A program made the translations under genes and the position numbers. 5,395 nt of DNA from Chloroflexota bacterium (GTDB lineage Bacteria; Chloroflexota; Anaerolineae; B4-G1): the NCBI GenBank assembly GCA_003648085.1, contig QMOC01000221.1, forward strand, positions 1 through 5,395. Direction: 5' to 3'. Every line of letters starts with the position of its first letter. Position 1 is the first letter of the stretch. The notes beneath the pieces were generated by a model, which was given only the letters and a program-made list of their open reading frames with translations, was not told the origin of the DNA and did no database searches. Below, piece after piece: positions 5,062-5,395 of this stretch.

Positions 5062-5395
5062 GTACTGTGAACGACTTGCTCTGGCGACATCTGCGCGACC
5101 TGCCCGCCTTCCGCGCCCTGCTGCGGGCGACGGAGGCCCGCTTCTACGCCGACCTCCCGCTCCCTCGCCCCATGCTCGACCTGGGCTGCGGCGATGGCCA
5201 CTTCGCCTCCGTCGCCTTCGACCCGCCGCCGGAGGTGGGCTTCGACCCCTGGTGGGGGCCGCTGACCGAGGCCCGTCGGCGTGGGGCCTACCGCGTGCTG
5301 GCCCAGGCCGAGGGGGCGCGGATGCCCTACCCCGACGGCTATTTCGCCACTGTGGTGAGCAACTCGGTGTTGGAACACATTCCGCAGGTGCAGCC
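5058..5395 (+). CDS. Class I SAM-dependent methyltransferase, N-terminal part (3' end outside window)
   Basis: The frame from GTG 5058 is open to the window end, giving 112 residues. It has the SAM-binding motif I, L-D-L-G-C-G-D-G-H-F (40-49), an acidic residue in F-D-P (62-64) at the place of motif II, R-M-P-Y-P-D-G-Y-F (88-96), and the post-strand-4 motif V-L-E-H-I-P (104-109), as in Methyltransf_11-type enzymes. GTG 5058 overlaps the stop of the GT4 gene by four bases; GTG 5067 is another possible start, since neither has a clear Shine-Dalgarno sequence. In this setting it might methylate a sugar, a polyprenyl-linked intermediate or a small metabolite, but the acceptor domain is not in view. 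The C-terminal half is missing only because the window ends. Confidence 0.88.
   Translation, partial: MSTVNDLLWRHLRDLPAFRALLRATEARFYADLPLPRPMLDLGCGDGHFASVAFDPPPEVGFDPWWGPLTEARRRGAYRVLAQAEGARMPYPDGYFATVVSNSVLEHIPQVQ

Noticed and set aside
4971..5378. Open frame on the - strand at the window end (135 codons)
   Set aside because: The + strand has an obvious methyltransferase with motif I and V-L-E-H-I-P in the same place.

Overview
The window is GC-rich (about 65 % in the main genes, about 53 % in one short insert). It carries part of a cell-surface glycan or envelope-polysaccharide gene cluster, with every supported gene on the + strand. The source is a bacterium. Several traits recall thermophilic or mesophilic Chloroflexota (Anaerolineae-like): a GT39-type membrane protein ending in an ESFxVYDHP-like tail, an in-gene S-A-P-L-L minisatellite, an extended -10 promoter directly at a GTG start, and a DUF4258/YgiT pair. 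That assignment is an inference from style and memory, not from a search.

Layout. 1-1191: C-terminal part of a multi-pass GT39/ArnT-like glycosyltransferase whose start lies outside the window, with three 24-bp in-frame repeats at 568-639. 1192-1360: an intergenic region made of a partial duplication of the gene's own 3' end, several GC-rich palindromes, and a clear promoter (TGnTATAAT) whose predicted start point coincides with the next gene's GTG. 1361-2353: flippase-like (LPG synthase TM / YbhN-AglD type) membrane protein. 2350-3399: NAD-dependent sugar-nucleotide epimerase very like CDP-paratose 2-epimerase (Tyv/RfbE), joined by an ATGA overlap. 3389-3906: a lower-GC cassette with a DUF4258 toxin-like gene broken by an in-frame TAA, then an intact small YgiT-type zinc-finger protein. 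3916-5061: GT4-family glycosyltransferase. 5058-5395: start of a class I SAM-dependent methyltransferase, joined by a GTGA overlap and cut by the window end.

Working together (inference): the GT39-like protein would transfer sugar from a polyprenyl carrier on the outer face of the membrane. The epimerase would supply a modified nucleotide sugar, the GT4 enzyme would add it in the cytoplasm, the methyltransferase could modify a sugar or lipid, and the flippase-like protein may handle a lipid-linked intermediate. The small DUF4258/YgiT pair has no obvious place in this pathway and looks like a toxin-antitoxin-type passenger whose toxin half has decayed or been truncated.

I found no tRNA, rRNA, CRISPR array, transposase or attachment site. 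The most notable observation is the nonsense codon inside the conserved N-terminal motif of the DUF4258 gene; I see no strong evidence for an entirely new system.
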